Origin: Cognatundibacterium jejuense | GTDB taxonomy: Bacteria; Pseudomonadota; Gammaproteobacteria; Burkholderiales; Burkholderiaceae_D | Direction: 5' to 3' | Assembly (NCBI RefSeq): GCF_014284255.1 | Contig: NZ_JACOFV010000008.1 | Location: forward strand, 124,001-188,000 | Length of the DNA: 64,000 nt | Shown: positions 27,673 through 38,803 of the stretch, piece after piece | Numbering within the stretch: the first letter of the stretch is position 1 | Layout: the number at the start of each line of letters is the position of its first letter | Made by a program: the position numbers and the translations under genes | The notes under the pieces: model-generated | What the model was told of the DNA's origin: nothing | What the model saw: the letters and a program-made list of their open reading frames with translations, nothing else | The model's database searches: none

Positions 27673-27972
27673 TCAGGAAAAGTGTGAGGAATGACCCGTG
27701 CTGCCAGAGTGTTCATGGCAGCATTGGTCGGATGTGGGGACAATCTTTTGTTTTTCACTAGCTGGCGGGACATGATCTACGCCGCCGGGATGCCACGGAT
27801 GGCATTTACACACGCGTTTGCCAGCCAAAAAACTGCCTTTAGCTGCGCCGTGGATTTGTATCGCCTGCGCCGCATACTCAGAACAACTCGGGTAAAAACG
27901 ACAATTCTGCCCCAGCATAGGACTGATTGCATACTTATAAAAGCGTAGCAACAGGAGCAGTAGTGTTTTCAT
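27673..27972 (-). CDS. yidD: Membrane protein insertion efficiency factor YidD
   Basis: A 99-residue YidD with the N-terminal amphipathic helix MKTLLLLLLRFYKYAISPML and the signature CRFYPSCSEYAAQAIQIHG, then GKRVCKCHPWHPGG. ATG 27972 lies one base past the rnpA stop (TGACATG), suggesting translational coupling. The C-terminal 30 residues are longer and richer in His/Ser than the E. coli protein. It assists YidC-dependent insertion. Confidence 0.95.
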   Translation of the reverse strand: MKTLLLLLLRFYKYAISPMLGQNCRFYPSCSEYAAQAIQIHGAAKGSFLAGKRVCKCHPWHPGGVDHVPPASEKQKIVPTSDQCCHEHSGSTGHSSHFS

Positions 27973-27973
27973 G

Positions 27974-28384
27974 TCATCCCACTTTTTTACAGGCAGGGGC
28001 GGCAAACAGGCGCAGAATCTCCGCCCGCAGCTCGCGTTTGAGCTGGGCAGTCGTAGCTGGACCGTCTTTGCTGTTGACGGGTCGTGACAGGCGCACAATG
28101 CAATCGACGTTTTGTAAGGCTGAACATCTGAAAATTTCACGCGTTACACGCTTGATCGTGTTGCGGGTCACTGCGCGCGGCGCAAAGCGCTTGGCAGCGA
28201 CCACACCTAAACGAGCATGCGACAACTCATTGGCTCTGGCGTAGAGCACAAAATGGGGCGTCTTTTGCACGGGGCGCAAACGAAAAACGGATGAAAATTC
28301 ATCCGTTTTAATGATGCGTCGGGCACGTGCAAAATCTGCACCACCGGCATCCGCCTGAACTTGGTCAGCTAAAAGATTGATCAT
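27974..28384 (-). CDS. rnpA: Ribonuclease P protein component
   Basis: A 136-residue basic protein with the RNase P motif AKRFAPRAVTRNTIKRVTRE (about 73-92) and the N-terminal RRIIKTDEFSSVF. It binds the catalytic RNA to process tRNA 5' ends. It lies between rpmH and yidD in the conserved bacterial order. Confidence 0.96.
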   Translation of the reverse strand: MINLLADQVQADAGGADFARARRIIKTDEFSSVFRLRPVQKTPHFVLYARANELSHARLGVVAAKRFAPRAVTRNTIKRVTREIFRCSALQNVDCIVRLSRPVNSKDGPATTAQLKRELRAEILRLFAAPACKKVG

Positions 28385-28424
28385 GCGATGTCAGCCAAAG
28401 CTGCCGCAGACCAAAAATTTAAAA

Positions 28425-28559
28425 TCAAGCTGCCAGGCGTTTACGGCCTTTAGCACGGCGTGCGTTCAGTACAGCGCGGCCACCGCGGGTTGCCATACGT
28501 GCGCGGAAACCGTGAGTGCGCTTGCGGCGAACGACGGAAGGTTGGTAAGTACGTTTCAT
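28425..28559 (-). CDS. rpmH: Ribosomal protein bL34
   Basis: A 44-codon gene encoding a protein that begins [18 protein letters not shown] and ends [11 protein letters not shown], an almost invariant bL34. ATG at 28559, stop TGA at 28427-28425. It is transcribed toward rnpA from a strong promoter about 220 bp upstream, and its start faces the putative origin. Confidence 0.97.
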   Translation of the reverse strand: MKRTYQPSVVRRKRTHGFRARMATRGGRAVLNARRAKGRKRLAA

Positions 28560-28757
28560 GTTGGTCTCGCTATTTGAGCAATAAAAAAAATCGGAATTAC
28601 GGGTAAAGGCTTGCGTTATTTACGTCAGGCTTTTCACCTTTACTGCCCCAAAACCGCTGCTCATGGCTTGCTGCATTACTGTACTACGCATGTGCTGAAT
28701 CGGAAAAACTCACCACAAACAATGCACCATCCAATAAAAGAGGGTAGGGAACCCGTA

Positions 28758-28787
28758 ATTAGACACCATTTTTACCTTACGTGTCAA
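28758..28787 (-). promoter_or_regulatory. Strong rpmH operon promoter
   Basis: Minus strand: perfect -35 TTGACA (28787-28782), 18-bp spacer, -10 TCTAAT (28763-28758). It drives rpmH-rnpA-yidD-yidC with a leader of about 190 nt before the rpmH ATG. Confidence 0.75.
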
Positions 28788-28862
28788 TCACTTAGCGTAA
28801 AAATTAATCAAAAGCGGTTTACCAAGGCTGGTGCAGTGCAAAGAATAAATTTAATCTAAGGC

Positions 28863-28871
28863 TGTGGATAA
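28863..28871 (-). promoter_or_regulatory. Perfect DnaA box
   Basis: TGTGGATAA, the complement of the consensus TTATCCACA, 293 bp upstream of the dnaA start codon. It could serve in origin function, dnaA autoregulation, or both. Confidence 0.75.
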
Positions 28872-29163
28872 CTCGCCCAGTCGGGGTTAAAATAGAGGAT
28901 TAGCGCGGCACCGGTTTATGCCTTCATGGCAACTTTCATAAAACTGAATTAAAAGAGCGAATGAAGATATTTATTATCTGTTTCGCATTTTATTCATAAA
29001 ATCGAAAGTATCGGGGTTGATGGAAAAGTGTTCCCGCAATGTATGGCAAACCAATCAGTTTTACTGACAGGTATTTGTTACCCACTTGCTGAGGCTGTTT
29101 TACATACACCCTGAAAGATTAATTCGGCACCGCGCATTTGCATTTAATAATTTAAAGTCATAC

Positions 29164-30552
29164 ATGGAAAATTTCTGGCAAGCCTGTTCGTCCCAACTTG
29201 AGCAAGAGCTTCCACCGCAACAATATAGTGCATGGATCAAATCGCTCGTACCGCTCTCCTTCGAAGAAGGCAAGCTGAGTATTGCTGCGCCCAATCGTTT
29301 TAAGCTCGATTGGGTGAAAGCCCAATTCGCCAATCGTATTTCTGAGCTGGCAAATCAGTATTGGGATGAAGAGGTTGAAGTCGTTTTTGTGCTCGATCCA
29401 CGTGGCGGCAAAAAAGCAGCGCCAGCGCCGATGCCTACTCGACCCGGTGTGGACGGCGAAATACCAGGCAGCAACAGTGCACCAGAAATTCAGGCTGAAG
29501 TCGTAGCACCAGAAGCATCGCCTCGCCGCGACCTGAGCCGTATCAATGTCGAACTAACGTTCGATAGTTTCGTGACCGGTAAAGCCAACCAATTGGCGCG
29601 CGCCGCAGCGATTCAAGTTGCCAACAACCCTGGCGTTTCGTATAACCCGCTGTTTTTATACGGCGGCGTTGGTCTGGGTAAAACGCACTTGATTCACGCG
29701 ATCGGCAACCAGATTCTGGTCGATAACCCGAATGCCAAAATCCGCTACATCCACGCCGAGCAATATGTGCGTGACGTGGTCACAGCGTACCAGCGCAAAG
29801 GCTTTGACGAATTCAAACGCTACTATCATTCGCTCGATCTGTTATTGATCGATGATATTCAATTCTTTGGTGGCAAGAGCCGCACGCAAGAAGAATTCTT
29901 CTATGCGTTCGAAGCGTTAATCGCTGCCAAGAAGCAAATCATCATCACCAGTGATACGTATCCCAAAGAAATCACCGGCATGGACGATCGCCTGATTTCG
30001 CGTTTTGACTCTGGTTTAACGGTCGCCATCGAACCACCAGAATTAGAAATGCGGGTCGCAATTTTGCTCAAAAAAGCACATTCCGAAGGTGTGCACTTTT
30101 CTGATGACGTGGCTTTCTTTGTCGCCAAACATTTGCGCTCCAACGTGCGTGAGCTGGAAGGCGCACTGCGCAAGATTCTTGCTTACTCACGTTTCCATGG
30201 CAAAGAGATCACGATTGATGTCGTCAAAGAAGCCTTAAAAGATCTGTTGTCAGTACAAAATCGTCAGATTTCTGTCGAAAATATTCAGAAGACCGTCGCC
30301 GACTTTTTCAATATCAAAGTCGCTGATATGTATTCTAAAAAACGTCCGGCCAATATCGCCAGACCGCGCCAGATTGCGATGTACCTGGCCAAAGAATTAA
30401 CGCAAAAAAGTTTGCCAGAAATTGGCGAATTGTTTGGCGGCCGCGATCACACCACGGTCTTGCATGCAGTGCGCAAGATCACCGCAGATCGCAGCAAAAA
30501 TCCAGAATGCAATCATGAATTGCACGTGCTGGAACAGACCCTGAAGGGCTGA
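29164..30552 (+). CDS. dnaA: Chromosomal replication initiator DnaA
   Basis: A 462-residue initiator: domain [21 protein letters not shown], variable domain II (about 85-125), AAA+ domain III with Walker [11 protein letters not shown] and Walker [11 protein letters not shown], and domain IV with the signature [18 protein letters not shown] 29164 is the family start; an in-frame TTG at 29086 would add 26 unrelated residues. dnaN follows after 103 bp. Confidence 0.98.
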   Translation: MENFWQACSSQLEQELPPQQYSAWIKSLVPLSFEEGKLSIAAPNRFKLDWVKAQFANRISELANQYWDEEVEVVFVLDPRGGKKAAPAPMPTRPGVDGEIPGSNSAPEIQAEVVAPEASPRRDLSRINVELTFDSFVTGKANQLARAAAIQVANNPGVSYNPLFLYGGVGLGKTHLIHAIGNQILVDNPNAKIRYIHAEQYVRDVVTAYQRKGFDEFKRYYHSLDLLLIDDIQFFGGKSRTQEEFFYAFEALIAAKKQIIITSDTYPKEITGMDDRLISRFDSGLTVAIEPPELEMRVAILLKKAHSEGVHFSDDVAFFVAKHLRSNVRELEGALRKILAYSRFHGKEITIDVVKEALKDLLSVQNRQISVENIQKTVADFFNIKVADMYSKKRPANIARPRQIAMYLAKELTQKSLPEIGELFGGRDHTTVLHAVRKITADRSKNPECNHELHVLEQTLKG

Positions 30553-30655
30553 TGCAGGTTAATGCGGGTTAAAACAAAATAGCAGCAGTACTAAAGCATT
30601 AAAGTAGTTTTAAATATTATTTATTGTATTCAACCACGATTAGCGAGGACTTCAA

Positions 30656-31762
30656 ATGCAATTGGTAAAAACCCACCGGGACACACTGCTCCGGCCTTTG
30701 CAAATTGTGAGTGGTATTGTCGAGCGTCGGCACACATTGCCGATTTTGGCCAATATCCTCATTCGCAAAGACGGTGAACAAGTGTCCTTCTTGTCGACGG
30801 ACATCGAAGTACAGATCACGACCAAGGCAGAGATCGGTTCAGGTGGCGATGTTGTCGCTACCACGGTTGCTGCACGCAAATTGTTGGATATCTTGCGCGC
30901 ACTGCCGGATGATCAGGACGTCGTTCTCAAGCTGGACAACAAGCGCATGAGCGTGCAGTCTGGCAAATCGCGTTTCTCTTTGCAAACCTTGGCAGCAGAA
31001 GAATTCCCGACTGTTGCACAAGCTGAACACTTCAATGCCAGCGTCAATTTGCCGCAAAAAACATTGAAGCATTTGTTCAACATGGTGCATTTCTCCATGG
31101 CGCAACAAGACATCCGTTATTACCTCAATGGCCTCTTGTTGGTGGTCGATGGTAAAAACGTGATTGCCGTTGCGACTGACGGTCATCGTCTGGCGTTTTG
31201 CCAGGTCGAAGTGGAACAAGAGTTCCCACGCCATGAAGTCATCATCCCACGCAAAACAATTATCGAATTGCAGCGCTTGCTGGAAGACAAAGAAGACCCG
31301 GTACAAATCGACATCGCCAACAATCAGGTCAAACTGACGTTTGCCGATATCGAACTGGTGTCCAAACTGGTTGAAGGTAAATTCCCTGATTTTAATCGCG
31401 TGATTCCTAAAGGCTACAAAAATAGCTTTACACTCGGTCGTGAACAATTGCTGCGCTCGTTGCAACGTGCAGCGATCATGACGTCGGACAAGTTTAAAGG
31501 TGTGCGTTGTGTGATCACACCAGGCAGCATGCAAATCTTGTCGACCAATGCCGATCAGGAAGAAGCGATGGAAGAAATCGAAATCGATTACGGCGGCGAT
31601 AGCGTCGACATCGGTTTCAACGTCAGCTATTTGTTGGATGTATTGAACAACCTGAAATGCGATCAAGTCTGCGTGTCTCTCGGTGACTCCAATTCATCTG
31701 CATTGATCACCGTTCCAGAAAACACTGACTTCAAATACGTTGTCATGCCAATGAGAATTTAA
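30656..31762 (+). CDS. dnaN: DNA polymerase III beta sliding clamp
   Basis: A 368-residue clamp of three repeated domains, beginning MQLVKTHRDTLLRPLQIVSG and ending KYVVMPMRI, the typical C-terminus of bacterial clamps. It tethers the replicative polymerase to DNA. ATG 30656 is preceded by GCGAGGAC. Located between dnaA and gyrB in the conserved order. Confidence 0.98.
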   Translation: MQLVKTHRDTLLRPLQIVSGIVERRHTLPILANILIRKDGEQVSFLSTDIEVQITTKAEIGSGGDVVATTVAARKLLDILRALPDDQDVVLKLDNKRMSVQSGKSRFSLQTLAAEEFPTVAQAEHFNASVNLPQKTLKHLFNMVHFSMAQQDIRYYLNGLLLVVDGKNVIAVATDGHRLAFCQVEVEQEFPRHEVIIPRKTIIELQRLLEDKEDPVQIDIANNQVKLTFADIELVSKLVEGKFPDFNRVIPKGYKNSFTLGREQLLRSLQRAAIMTSDKFKGVRCVITPGSMQILSTNADQEEAMEEIEIDYGGDSVDIGFNVSYLLDVLNNLKCDQVCVSLGDSNSSALITVPENTDFKYVVMPMRI

Positions 31763-31783
31763 ACCTGAATTGAAGCATGCCAC

Positions 31784-31807
31784 TCCTCTCCCGCAATCAG
31801 GAGAGGA
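31784..31807. repeat. Hairpin in dnaN-gyrB gap
   Basis: TCCTCTCC (31784-31791) pairs with GGAGAGGA (31800-31807), followed by ACAGGGGTGAGGG rather than a T run. This pyrimidine/purine style resembles dispersed intergenic hairpins; a related CCCCTCT/AGAGGGG stem occurs at 24243-24268 after the RidA gene. Confidence 0.4.
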
Positions 31808-31983
31808 ACAGGGGTGAGGGTCGTTGATAAAGGTGAACTACAGCCAACTGCACGAGACGCAGCCAGTTGTTCAATCTGATCTTCAATGTCTTTTTAGCAG
31901 AGTATCCACTCCGCCACCCCACCCTTCCCCGCCCACAACAAAATGAGCGAGTAAGGGATTGAATACCCATGAACACGCAGTAA

Positions 31984-34506
<2,523 letters not shown>

Positions 34507-34526
34507 TATCAATTAGCCTCACAATG

Positions 34527-34559
34527 AAAAGGCCTTCCGTTTCCCGGCAGGCCTTTTTT
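34527..34559 (+). terminator. Intrinsic terminator after gyrB
   Basis: AAAAGGCCT (34527-34535) pairs with AGGCCTTTT (34549-34557) and ends in a T run to 34559, 20 bp past the gyrB stop. It also shows that the next gene must start at ATG 34584 rather than upstream. Confidence 0.85.
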
Positions 34560-34583
34560 ATCGATAGTAATCAGGGAGCAGAC

Positions 34584-35003
34584 ATGGCAATTCAACTCGA
34601 TCTGAGCTCTTTAGAAAATGCTCTGCAGCGACTTGTCGAAGCTTTGCAGGCGTATAAGGCAGACACTGGCAACACCCTCTACCGCGACGCCAGCATTCAG
34701 CGCTTTGAATTCTGCTATGAGCTGTCACACAAAATGCTTAAGCGATATCTAGAGCTTGCCGCAGCGAATCCTGTTGAAATCGACGAACTACCTTTTGCGG
34801 ACTTAATCAGAACTGGCAGCGAACAAGGTTTGCTGCGCAGCGGCTGGGATCGCTGGAAAGATTACCGCAAGGCGCGAAGTATCACTAGCCACACTTACGA
34901 CGAAAGCAAAGCAATCGAAGTCATGCAAATCGTGCCGGATTTTCTGTCAGAAGGACAAGCTTTACTACAGGAACTGAAAAAACGCGGTACACCCAAAACA
35001 TGA
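34584..35003 (+). CDS. HEPN-domain protein, HI0074/HepT-like (putative toxin of HEPN-MNT pair)
   Basis: A 139-residue helical protein of the nucleotidyltransferase substrate-binding (HI0074) family, with IQRFEFCYELSHKMLKRYLE, SGWDRWKDYRKARSITSHTY and VMQIVPDFLSEGQALL. RSITSHTY matches the RX4HXY motif of HEPN RNases such as HepT. It overlaps the next gene by four bases. In such pairs the HEPN protein is usually the toxin and the nucleotidyltransferase its antitoxin, modifying the Tyr. Toxicity here is inferred. AGGGAG precedes ATG 34584. Confidence 0.82.
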   Translation: MAIQLDLSSLENALQRLVEALQAYKADTGNTLYRDASIQRFEFCYELSHKMLKRYLELAAANPVEIDELPFADLIRTGSEQGLLRSGWDRWKDYRKARSITSHTYDESKAIEVMQIVPDFLSEGQALLQELKKRGTPKT

Positions 35004-35335
35004 GCCAACAACCGGACATTGATGTAACGGCAGAGCAATGGGCGATTATCGCATCGATATTGCAACGCCATGTTCCCAACGACACGGTGTGGGCATTTGG
35101 CTCACGTGCAAAGCACACAGCCAAACCCTACTCCGATCTTGATCTGGTGATCGAAAGCAAGGCAGGTTTATCTTTAAGCCTCATCGCAGCACTTGAGCAT
35201 GATTTTTCGGAATCCGATTTACCATTCAAAGTGGATATCGCGGATTGGGCGACGATGAGTGAGGGTTTTCGTCAGCTAATAGACGACGATAAAGTGAAGG
35301 TCTGGCAATCTTTTTCACTTAAGCGAGATGAATAG
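35000..35335 (+). CDS. Minimal nucleotidyltransferase (MNT, MntA-like antitoxin)
   Basis: A 111-residue minimal nucleotidyltransferase with the core motif GSRAKHTAKPYSDLDL, an exact GSX10DXD, and a third acidic residue expected in FKVDIADW. Members paired with HEPN proteins act as antitoxins that AMPylate the toxin. ATG 35000 overlaps the upstream stop codon (ATGA), a strong sign of translational coupling. Confidence 0.85.
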   Translation: MSQQPDIDVTAEQWAIIASILQRHVPNDTVWAFGSRAKHTAKPYSDLDLVIESKAGLSLSLIAALEHDFSESDLPFKVDIADWATMSEGFRQLIDDDKVKVWQSFSLKRDE

Positions 35336-35357
35336 CGAACTATTTTCGGCGCGACAT

Positions 35358-35675
35358 TTACGTTAGTCTTTTCGCCTCTAGTTGTTCAATAAAATCGCTT
35401 ATCGACTGCAAGTCGTCTTCAATGTTGTTTTCAACAACTTGCTCCAACCGATCAAATTCATGCCAATCGTGATCAAGTTCGTCGTCGTAATCTTCAAAGA
35501 ATAATTCTGGTAAACCAACAGCATAAGCATCAAAAAATAAGTCGTCTAAAAGATTGGATTTTATTTTTTCTGTTAGGCTTTCCAAGCTGAGATCATGTGG
35601 ATTTTCAAAATAAGCTTCGCCAAAATTTTTGAAATTCCCTGCATCACGATACATGTATAAAAATCTTACTTTCAC
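35358..35675 (-). CDS. Small acidic protein of unknown function
   Basis: About 105 residues from GTG 35675 (MKVRFLYMYRDAGNFKNFGE); a TTG 21 bases upstream is the only longer option. The protein is strongly acidic in its second half (FFEDYDDELDHDWHEFDRLEQ). I recall similar uncharacterised bacterial proteins but no named domain. It directly follows the HNH nuclease gene in the same orientation with a 24-bp gap and is convergent with the MNT gene. It could be an immunity or DNA-mimic partner of the nuclease; this is speculation. Confidence 0.6.
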   Translation of the reverse strand: MKVRFLYMYRDAGNFKNFGEAYFENPHDLSLESLTEKIKSNLLDDLFFDAYAVGLPELFFEDYDDELDHDWHEFDRLEQVVENNIEDDLQSISDFIEQLEAKRLT

Positions 35676-35699
35676 GTTAGAACCTAAGAAAATCAATAT

Positions 35700-36497
35700 T
35701 TAATTCGATAAAAATATATGTTCGTTATGCCAAGAAATGAATTTGTTTGAAGGTATAAATTTTTCAGGCAAAGAAATTTTCTTGCCGTCTAAATCTAATA
35801 GCCATTCAGATGTAAATTTATTCTTCTCTAATTTTCTAGCAGAAGAGGAAACCTTGACTTCGTAGTCGTGCGTAATTGTGATAAGCCCTTGATCAAACGC
35901 TTTATCGTGCAGCGCAGAAAGACATAAACCGTTGCGCGGGTTGAGGCGATTATCTTTATCAGATTTCCAAGGTACGATGTGACTAGCGACCAATAAACTT
36001 GGATGCGATAAACCAGTAATGCAGCAACGTCCAGAATATGCACTTAATACGGAGCGGCGAAAGAAATTTTGACCTACACGAATTTTTGTCTGCGCTACTT
36101 TTGTTTCGGCAGAGTAGTCCAATTCATCTTCGACAATTCCTAATTCTGTAGTGATGGCACTTTCAAGCAATGGCTGACTTGCCTCAACTAAGTTATCAAC
36201 CATAGTCTGACTTTGCATCGCGAAAGAATTCCAATCATTTTGCATTTCATTCCACATTGCCCGATCTAATTTTGATGATCCCTTAAGCCCAACCCTACCC
36301 GTGTCGGTAATGAGTGGATCAAGGCTTGCAATGTTGACTAATTTCATTGCAAGGGCTGATGGAGTACGACCTATCAGCGCAGCGAGGCGAATAATATCGG
36401 GATTACGGCTATGAAACCGACCAAAAGGCATTTGACAGTACAAATTAAATGCGACCAACAATTGTTCCCTAGTCCAATGATTTGACGTTTCGCTCAT
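35700..36497 (-). CDS. HNH endonuclease
   Basis: A 265-residue protein with an N-terminal helical part (WTREQLLVAFNLYCQMPFGR, IGRTPSALAMKLVNIAS) and a C-terminal HNH_2-type nuclease: CCITGLSHPSLLVASHIVPW, then NPRNGLCLSALHDKAFDQGL. The core His (ASH), Asn (NPRNG) and His (LHDKAFD) are all visible. This family is widespread and often annotated as a restriction-type endonuclease, but its target is unknown. The neighbouring toxin-antitoxin-like pair and exonuclease suggest a small defence-related patch. Confidence 0.85.
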   Translation of the reverse strand: MSETSNHWTREQLLVAFNLYCQMPFGRFHSRNPDIIRLAALIGRTPSALAMKLVNIASLDPLITDTGRVGLKGSSKLDRAMWNEMQNDWNSFAMQSQTMVDNLVEASQPLLESAITTELGIVEDELDYSAETKVAQTKIRVGQNFFRRSVLSAYSGRCCITGLSHPSLLVASHIVPWKSDKDNRLNPRNGLCLSALHDKAFDQGLITITHDYEVKVSSSARKLEKNKFTSEWLLDLDGKKISLPEKFIPSNKFISWHNEHIFLSN

Positions 36498-36604
36498 TGA
36501 TTTGTATTCCTAAAGGTTTTAGTTTGTGCCATGATAACCTGGTTATTTTGATAATTTAACGACTTCAGAAAAGAAATCTATTCAATTTCAAAAGAAAGCC
36601 CCAC

Positions 36605-37096
36605 ATGCTCATCTTCATCGATACAGAATTCACCGATTTCAAAGATGCCGAACTCATCAGCATAGGTTTGGTGTCTGAGTGTGGGCGGTATGAGTTTTAT
36701 GCGGAGTTGCCGGTGAATCTGGCGAAGTGTAATGATTTTGTGGTGGCGAATATTGTGCCGCAATTGGGGCAGATGCCGGGGGCGCAATGTTCTGTGGCGG
36801 AGCTAAAAACACGGCTCGTTTTATGGCTGGAGCAATTTGCGGAGCAGGCGCCGGTGATTTGTTTTGATTACGATGGTGACTGGCGGCTGTTCTGCCATGC
36901 GTTAGATTATCAGGTGCCGTCTTGGTTACGTGGGAAGAATATTTATCCGTATCTGGATAAGGTGGCGTTGCAGATGTACTTTATCGATAATCAGCTAAAA
37001 GACCATCACGCCTTGCATGATGCGAAGGCGAATTGCCATGCGTTTGATATTGAAAAAGTGAAAGCTGATACGATGGAATTTAGAAAGTCGCGCTGA
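36605..37096 (+). CDS. DEDDh-fold 3'-5' exonuclease (Rv2179c-like)
   Basis: A 163-residue exonuclease-fold protein. FIDTEFTD supplies the first D and E (residues 5 and 7), VICFDYDGDW the second Asp, and HHALHDAKAN the final H and D of a DEDDh site. This matches the single-domain RNase T-superfamily proteins such as Rv2179c that trim RNA 3' ends. Bases 37018-37096, its 3' end, are repeated in degenerate form at 38997-39075. An excellent terminator follows at 37135. Confidence 0.8.
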   Translation: MLIFIDTEFTDFKDAELISIGLVSECGRYEFYAELPVNLAKCNDFVVANIVPQLGQMPGAQCSVAELKTRLVLWLEQFAEQAPVICFDYDGDWRLFCHALDYQVPSWLRGKNIYPYLDKVALQMYFIDNQLKDHHALHDAKANCHAFDIEKVKADTMEFRKSR

Positions 37097-37134
37097 ATTT
37101 AGCTGCCATCTTTTGTTGATCGACTTTGAGGTGG

Positions 37135-37176
37135 GCAGCGCCCAGATAGCAATGTTATCTGGGCGCTGCTTTTTTT
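37135..37176 (+). terminator. Intrinsic terminator after the exonuclease
   Basis: A perfect 14-bp stem GCAGCGCCCAGATA/TATCTGGGCGCTGC (37135-37169) with a 7-nt loop, followed by seven T. Confidence 0.9.
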
Positions 37177-37219
37177 GCTAAACCGCGGTGGTCTGGTACC
37201 ACGGCATTTTTTTCGTCAG

Positions 37220-37999
37220 TTAGCGGAGCTTCATCGCCTCGATGGTTTTCACGATCGGTTCCGCGGTGACGGATACTTTGCCCGTGAACGGTTGGTCAAC
37301 GATAAACACGATCGCTGTCAAGCCGACCAGACCAAAGACTTGAAGCAGGACGCCGATTTTGGTGACAACGCTGTTCAATGCCAGCCCAAACGCTGAAATG
37401 AGCAAGACACCAAATAAGATCGACAAATTGACCAACCAAAAGATGCTGTGCAAACCGAGGTGTGCGCGTTCGATACGGTTGGTGCGCAACTCGGCTAGTT
37501 CATTGGCATTTTTGAGAATCTGGGCAAAAATGACGGACTCTCTCAAGTTGCCTGGATTGAGTTTTCCCAGCTGGACGTCATACTTATTCAACAAATCGGC
37601 GGTGACGGCGGATGATTTTTTGATTTGCAATTGCGACCATTCATCATTCACGATGGACTGAGCATAACGCTGCAAATCAGCGCGGATAGTGCTGCTGTTG
37701 TTGTATTGGTAGAGTGTGCGATCGGCTTCTTCGAGTTTGCTCGCTTCGACGGACACGTTTTTGTCAGCACTGTCAAAATTATTGAGCACCATGACCAAAG
37801 AAAAGCTCAGCAATACCGCGCTCAAAGCCACCAGACCGGACTGCAAGGAGATCAGAAATTCTTTTTCATGATCGGACATTTTGCAAAGAAATTGGGTTTT
37901 TCGCGTGAGGTATTCCAACGAAAACAAGATCACTGCCGCGCAAATCATGCCTATCATCACGATGGCGAGATCAGGGAGTGTATAGAGCCAGCTAATCAT
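37220..37999 (-). CDS. DUF4239 membrane protein, copy A
   Basis: A 259-residue protein with two N-terminal hydrophobic helices (about 8-28 and 48-70), a soluble helical middle (about 75-175) and two C-terminal helices (about 183-235). This four-helix layout with FSLVMVLNNFDSADKNVSVEASKLEEADR and ENAxELAELRTNRIE-like middle matches the DUF4239 (bestrophin-like) family, whose function is unknown. It lies 18 bp downstream of a diverged second copy on the same strand. Confidence 0.7.
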   Translation of the reverse strand: MISWLYTLPDLAIVMIGMICAAVILFSLEYLTRKTQFLCKMSDHEKEFLISLQSGLVALSAVLLSFSLVMVLNNFDSADKNVSVEASKLEEADRTLYQYNNSSTIRADLQRYAQSIVNDEWSQLQIKKSSAVTADLLNKYDVQLGKLNPGNLRESVIFAQILKNANELAELRTNRIERAHLGLHSIFWLVNLSILFGVLLISAFGLALNSVVTKIGVLLQVFGLVGLTAIVFIVDQPFTGKVSVTAEPIVKTIEAMKLR

Positions 38000-38017
38000 T
38001 GTGCTTTCCTTTGTACC

Positions 38018-38803
38018 TTAATCGGTTCTTTTTGAAATTTTGTCCAGTACATCCACGATCAAGGTGGGTTTAATGCCGCTTTCACCTTTGAATGGTTCAT
38101 CGAAGTAATAGGTCAAAAAGATCAACGAGGAAAAGCAGATCATTTGCAGCGCCATCACGATGTCTGCTGTTTTGCTGCGTTCAAAGAAGGCGGATAAGGT
38201 ATTTTTGGCAAACATCAGCAGATAAATCAGGGCCCAGAAAATCATGGGGATTTCCAGTTTAGCGGCTTCCAGGCGTTCAGCACGGTAATCAGCCAGTGCA
38301 TCGGCTAGCTTCACCATTTCGCTATAAATCGAATTTTCGCGCGCATTACTTGGTTTGAGCTGTATGATGCCTTTGGAAACGGGTTTAAACAGTTTGTTTG
38401 TGGTTTCGCTTTCATTACCCGATTGCATCGCATCCCATTCATCTTTGATGATGGAATTGGCATAGGTTCTGAGGCTGGCGCGGATGACACTGACGTCTTC
38501 GCTGCCACCGTAACGTACCAGCAAACGATCGAGGTTGTTAATGCGTACCGATTCCTGCCGGACAACCTGATCGGCCTGTTTAAAAGTGGTGACAGCCTGA
38601 ACTAATGAAAAAGCAACGATCAGCGCCAGCGTCGTCGATACCGAGGTATGGATATTGAGTGCCAGATCGGATTTATATCCTGAGAAAAATTTATCCAGAA
38701 AAATTCTGGTGATTTTATGTTGGACAAACATTAAAGCCAGTGCAGCTACAGCAAAAATAGCCAGTTGTACCAGGCCTGGCAAGTTGTAAATAAGGTGCAT
38801 CAA
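38018..38803 (-). CDS. DUF4239 membrane protein, copy B
   Basis: A 261-residue paralogue of the adjacent protein: same four-helix layout, with ALIVAFSLVQAVTTFKQADQ in helix 2, a middle RASLRTYANSIIKDEWDAM matching copy A's RADLQRYAQSIVNDEWSQL, and a C-terminal TYYDEPF versus VDQPF. The two copies probably form a heteromer. It is the upstream gene of the pair, and both lie within a segment bracketed by degenerate direct repeats. Confidence 0.7.
   Translation of the reverse strand: MMHLIYNLPGLVQLAIFAVAALALMFVQHKITRIFLDKFFSGYKSDLALNIHTSVSTTLALIVAFSLVQAVTTFKQADQVVRQESVRINNLDRLLVRYGGSEDVSVIRASLRTYANSIIKDEWDAMQSGNESETTNKLFKPVSKGIIQLKPSNARENSIYSEMVKLADALADYRAERLEAAKLEIPMIFWALIYLLMFAKNTLSAFFERSKTADIVMALQMICFSSLIFLTYYFDEPFKGESGIKPTLIVDVLDKISKRTD

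Larger units (their letters stand above)
28560..29163. other. rpmH-dnaA intergenic region, candidate oriC
   Basis: A 604-bp AT-rich gap between divergent rpmH and dnaA, the usual origin location in Betaproteobacteria. One perfect DnaA box TGTGGATAA lies at 28863-28871. Near-matches with two mismatches are TTATTCATA around 28991 and TTACCCACT around 29078. AT-rich stretches at 28960-29000 and 29140-29160 could be unwinding sites. The assignment rests on gene context more than on a box cluster. Confidence 0.6.

Noticed and set aside
28611-28859. 82-codon frame within the rpmH-dnaA gap
   Set aside because: It overlaps the strong rpmH promoter, has no ribosome site and no recognisable sequence.
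30839-31666. Long minus-strand frame of 275 codons inside dnaN
   Set aside because: Shadow of a highly conserved gene; the translation has no recognisable features and is full of His/Phe/Gln from complement codons.
37135-37169. Perfect 14-bp inverted repeat as a transposon end
   Set aside because: It is followed by seven T and directly follows a gene, so an intrinsic terminator explains it; no transposase is nearby.
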